Positions 21,461 to 24,144 of a stretch of 24,144 nt of DNA are shown here, piece after piece. The position numbers were made by a program, and so were the translations under genes. A model generated the notes under the pieces. The model ran no database searches, was not told the DNA's origin, and saw only the letters and a program-made list of their open reading frames with translations. The first letter of the stretch is position 1. Each line of letters opens with the position of its first letter. This DNA comes from Methanobacteriota archaeon (lineage in GTDB: Archaea > Thermoplasmatota > Thermoplasmata > RBG-16-68-12), in NCBI GenBank assembly GCA_005878325.1, contig VBMR01000122.1, positions 1-24,144 on the forward strand, given 5' to 3'.

Positions 21461-22710
21461 TCAGACATTCTTGAGGAAACTCAGGCTGGGCGTGAAGAAG
21501 TATTCCCCGCCGCGTAAGTGGACATAATCGCCGAAGTTGAACCTCCGACGGCCGAGGACTCGGCCGGATTTGCCCCATTGCCGCGGCCATTTTTGCGCGG
21601 CCCGCGGATGTTGGCCGATCAGGGCGTCGTCCCCCGTGTTCAGTCCCGACACCAGGCGAAACTCCGGGAAGTTGGGGTTGTCCACCCACGATCGCTGGAT
21701 GAACTCGAACTGTCGGCCGATGTCACTCTGGAAGCACATGAAGAGGAGCCCTTTGTCCGGGCTCGGCGGGCGGACTCCGTATGGGATGCCGCGGCGGACG
21801 ATCCTTCGCGTGCGTTCCTCCGCATCGCTCAGGAGTGGATTTTCACCGCGCTGGTTCGCCTTCCGGATGTGGGCGTGGAACGGGCATCGGTTCCCGATGC
21901 GGTCCTGTGCCCGATAAGTGAAATTGTTGACGGGACCGAGGCCGTCCCAGGGCCGTTGCGTGACGGGCGTCCCGTCCTTGAATCGACCCACCACGAGCGC
22001 ACCGGCGAGGGGCTCGTCGATCCCGAGGCTCGCGGCGAGTGCTTGCACGCCCGCGGCGAACCCGGCCACGTCCTGCTCCAATTTCCGGAAGACGAGGAAA
22101 CTCCCGAAACTGTCTTCCTCGTTCGTGAACGGATCATCGATCAGGACGAGACCCAGCGGAGCGGATGGGTCCCACGCGTCGACCCCGGCCTCCTTCTCGG
22201 CAGCGAGGTCTCCCTTCAAGAACAGCGGTTGACTCCGCGCGTCGACGTATCCGAAATGTTCGATCGGGTCCCCTTTCGGATTTCGCAGGGCGGTTCCATG
22301 TTCGACCGCTAGGATCTCGGCGATTCCGTGAAGCCCGTCCGACACCTCGCGGGTCTTCACCTCGAGGGTTCCCTCGGAATCGTGGGACAAGCTCACGAGG
22401 GCATGGACCTCTCCCTGGTAGGGCGCCTCCCAGTCCGCGGGGTGCGGATCCCGGTTCCGGGCGATCAGGGAGAAGGTCCGGTGTTTCATCCCGTTCCGAA
22501 AGACTTGGCCGGGGGCACCAAAGTCCTCCGGCAAGAGACCCAACGCCCGGTAGCCCGCGGCCGACAGCGAGAGGTTCGCGACCGGTCCCCCGGATGATCC
22601 GATTCTTTCCGTCCATGGGGTTTCAGGATATTCGCCTGGAGGTTGTCCAGCATCCGATGATATTCCGGAAGCATCGGGTCGATGTCCGTCTCTCGGAGGT
22701 CGACGGCCAT
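21461..22710 (-). pseudogene. Dyp-type heme peroxidase broken by an internal deletion with frameshift
   Basis: The C-terminal 370 or so residues are a clear dye-decolorising peroxidase: LSLSAAGYRALGL, HFGYVDARSQP (the GxxDG site, with the catalytic Asp but Ala for the last Gly), CPFHAHIRKANQRG (the proximal heme-ligand His region), RRIVRRGIPYG (distal Arg) and GLLFMCFQSDIGRQFEFIQR. The N-terminus (MAVDLRETDIDPM, then LDNLQANILKPHGR, from ATG 22710) is in another frame; the switch lies near 22590-22620. Family members usually have about 50-60 residues between these parts, so a deletion of very roughly 150 bp with frameshift is inferred. The enzyme would use H2O2 with heme to oxidise phenols or dyes. 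As read, no full-length protein is made. An assembly gap is possible. Confidence 0.83.
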
Positions 22711-22820
22711 GCCCCCGACCCGAGCGGCCCATCCCGCTAAAAGCTTCCGAGGCAATTGTCAGGACCGGCGAACTCCTGCAGAGCCGAGTCGATGACGACC
22801 AATCTCAGGGTCAGGAACCT

Positions 22821-22828
22821 CTATTACT
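22821..22828 (+). promoter_or_regulatory. TATA-like box of the 135-residue gene
   Basis: ctattact lies about 27 bp before a predicted start near 22851, followed by GGAGGTG (22857-22863) and ATG 22872, so this gene probably has a short leader. The rest of 22711-22871 shows nothing else. Confidence 0.4.
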
Positions 22829-22871
22829 CGTGACACACCATGCGGGGCCGAGGATGGAGGTGTTTTGAAAC

Positions 22872-23279
22872 ATGACGGAAGAGGAGTTCTTAGGTGAGCT
22901 GGCGGAGAAAACGACCTCGGTGACGATCCGGGAGTTCACGCCCGAAGGGGTGCGGATGTCGTACAATCTCCAGGGAACCGTGAAGGGCCAGTTCGACGCC
23001 ACCCACATGGAGACGGTGGATGCGTTGTTCAAACCGGACGGCGTGTACGAGTTCGAGGCGCGCGGCATTGACCAGACCCGCGACGGGGATATGGTCCTCA
23101 CCCTCGCCAAAGGCACCGGGAAGATGGTGAGTCCGACTACGATCCAGGCGGAAGGCTCGGTGACCTACCAGACCTTGTCGAAGAATCTGGAGTGGCTCAA
23201 CGCAGCGAAGGGCCGCTTCGAGGGGACGTACGACCAGGCGACCGGCGAGTTCATCGCGAAGGTGTTTGCCCAGCGGTAG
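22872..23279 (+). CDS. Unknown 135-residue protein, probably beta-barrel
   Basis: No family was recognised with confidence. The sequence alternates polar and hydrophobic residues in strand-length stretches (VTIREFTPEGVRMSYNLQG, VKGQFDATHMETVDALF, VYEFEARGIDQTRDGDMV), with repeated G-x-F turns and a final KGRFEGTYDQATGEFIAKVF. This pattern resembles small lipocalin-like or allene-oxide-cyclase-like barrels and DUF3224-type proteins, which bind small ligands. There is no signal peptide, so it is probably cytosolic. A GGAGGTG ribosome-binding site supports ATG 22872. It is divergent from the broken peroxidase. Confidence 0.75.
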   Translation: MTEEEFLGELAEKTTSVTIREFTPEGVRMSYNLQGTVKGQFDATHMETVDALFKPDGVYEFEARGIDQTRDGDMVLTLAKGTGKMVSPTTIQAEGSVTYQTLSKNLEWLNAAKGRFEGTYDQATGEFIAKVFAQR

Positions 23280-23485
23280 ACGACCATCCGAGCCGGACCG
23301 TGTTCGGAGCCGGTCCAGCTCCTCGGGTGTACGAGGTCCTTGCGGTCCGGATGATTCAGCGGACGCTTCACAAACCACTCGCCACGATTTGAGGAACCGT
23401 TGGTCTCCATTCGGACATATGGTAACCGAGTCCTTACAACCGTGTTGACCTCCAATCACGCATTATCTATCATTGGGTGGTCGGC
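23280..23485. other. Intergenic region without a recognised gene
   Basis: This 206-bp gap is more AT-rich towards its right end, where cattatcta (23461-23469) is a possible TATA box for the gene that follows. Short open frames here read as proline/arginine-rich noise. No tRNA T-loop, repeat or terminator was found. Confidence 0.4.
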
Positions 23486-24144
23486 GTGTCGTCGAACTTC
23501 CTTCTCTCCCGAGGAGGCCGAGCTCGGTCCGTTACGTTGTGGATGTGCGTTCTCGCGGCATTGGTCTTGGTCGTCTCCACCGTGTCACCGCCCGCCCAAG
23601 GGGCGAATCCTTCGAACGGTAGGGTTTCGCCAACAAGCCCCTCGGCCACCTGGGCCGGGGCGTTTTTCGCCGTGATGTCGACCGCGGTTCCAGAGGCGTG
23701 TCCTCCCGCCACAGATCCGCTGAACGAGCAATGCGATCACTTCTTCCTCACCGTCGATGTCCCTGCCGACTTCTGGACCCTCCATTCCGGAGGCGTCTCA
23801 ATCCTCATCACTTGGGCCAGCGCGGACAACGACTTCGATCTCTACGTCTACAACGCCGACGGGACCCAGGTCGGTTCCTCCGCCGCGGGAGGCACCACCT
23901 CGGAGCAGGCGTCCGTCGGTTTCCCGGCTCCGGGGACCTACGAGGTGCGTGTCGTCGCGTTCCTCGTCGTGGCTTCCGACTATCAGGGATCCGCGGCGTT
24001 GAGCTTCACTGCCGGCCCGCCCGTCCCGAATCCAACGCGCAGCACGGGCGGAATCGCGTTCGGACCGAGCACGGTCGCGGACGCGCAGCGGACGGAGGGC
24101 GAACCCTTGCTCCATGTGGACCGCTCGGGTAACATCTGGGAGTC
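23486..24144 (+). CDS. Secreted protein with PPC-like domain, cut by the right edge
   Basis: From GTG 23486 (another in-frame GTG lies at 23477) the frame is open for 219 codons to the window edge. An Arg-rich start (RGGRARSVTLW) precedes a hydrophobic segment MCVLAALVLVVSTVSPPAQG, a signal peptide or anchor. After a Ser/Thr/Pro linker comes a beta-sandwich like the bacterial pre-peptidase C-terminal domain: ADNDFDLYVYNADGTQVGSS and GFPAPGTYEVRVVAF, near residues 105-160. The sequence then begins what looks like a repeat domain (GEPLLHVDRSGNIWES-like), as in BNR/propeller proteins. This combination is common in exported proteins of Thermoplasmata. Function is unknown; adhesion or extracellular hydrolysis is possible. 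Other frames here look like shadows. Confidence 0.72.
   Translation, partial: MSSNFLLSRGGRARSVTLWMCVLAALVLVVSTVSPPAQGANPSNGRVSPTSPSATWAGAFFAVMSTAVPEACPPATDPLNEQCDHFFLTVDVPADFWTLHSGGVSILITWASADNDFDLYVYNADGTQVGSSAAGGTTSEQASVGFPAPGTYEVRVVAFLVVASDYQGSAALSFTAGPPVPNPTRSTGGIAFGPSTVADAQRTEGEPLLHVDRSGNIWE

Noticed and set aside
21275..21517. Plus-strand open frame from ATG 21275 (80 codons)
   Set aside because: It overlaps the RHH-like frame in another phase, with Arg/Gly-rich noise and no motif.

Overview
The window looks like part of an archaeal chromosome, most likely a high-GC member of the Thermoplasmatota (lineage inferred). It encodes an Orc1/Cdc6 initiator-type ATPase, archaeal ribosomal protein S15, a fibrillarin-like rRNA methyltransferase, a DHH/RecJ-type phosphoesterase and a DUF835 protein, a family common in Thermoplasmata. 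Several TATA-like boxes lie 25-31 bp upstream of start codons, the pattern of leaderless archaeal transcripts, and GTG starts are frequent. High GC produces many long antisense shadow ORFs, which are left out.

Layout. 1-5561 is information processing: a J-domain protein (cut by the left edge) diverges 20 bp from cdc6, followed by a DUF835 protein. Convergent to these are S15 and DHH phosphoesterase, preceded by a SAM methyltransferase and flpA, all on the minus strand. 5623-10267 is a minus-strand operon of three TPR proteins joined by 4-bp overlaps. Each carries an extra module: zinc ribbon plus coiled coil plus helix-hairpin-helix; a Cas4-like CX2CX5C cysteine cluster; a SAP-like motif plus a lysine-rich tail. 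This is the best candidate for an undescribed system, perhaps a nucleic-acid-associated scaffold. 10268-12783 (plus strand) holds a GNAT acetyltransferase, a truncated HesB/IscA-type carrier behind a 21-bp perfect dyad, a possible 53-residue protein and an MFS transporter.

12793-20419 is a minus-strand operon: peptide-type ABC importer (OppA, broken OppB, OppC, OppD, OppF), a DUF917 protein and an M29/NicX-type metalloenzyme. Spacing is very tight, with ATGA/GTGA overlaps at several junctions. The likely role is uptake and breakdown of a small peptide-like or cyclic amide compound. 20609-24144 is accessory: an unknown protein with a leaderless promoter, a small ribbon-helix-helix-like protein divergent from it across a region with 22-bp-spaced direct repeats, a broken Dyp-type peroxidase, an unknown 135-residue protein, and the start of a secreted protein with a PPC-like domain.

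Three genes (hesB, oppB, Dyp peroxidase) have lost an internal or terminal stretch with a change of reading frame, and the methyltransferase may have a smaller lesion of the same kind. Either this genome segment is accumulating deletions or the assembly has lost short stretches; raw reads would decide. No CRISPR array, tRNA, rRNA, insertion sequence or clear replication origin was seen.
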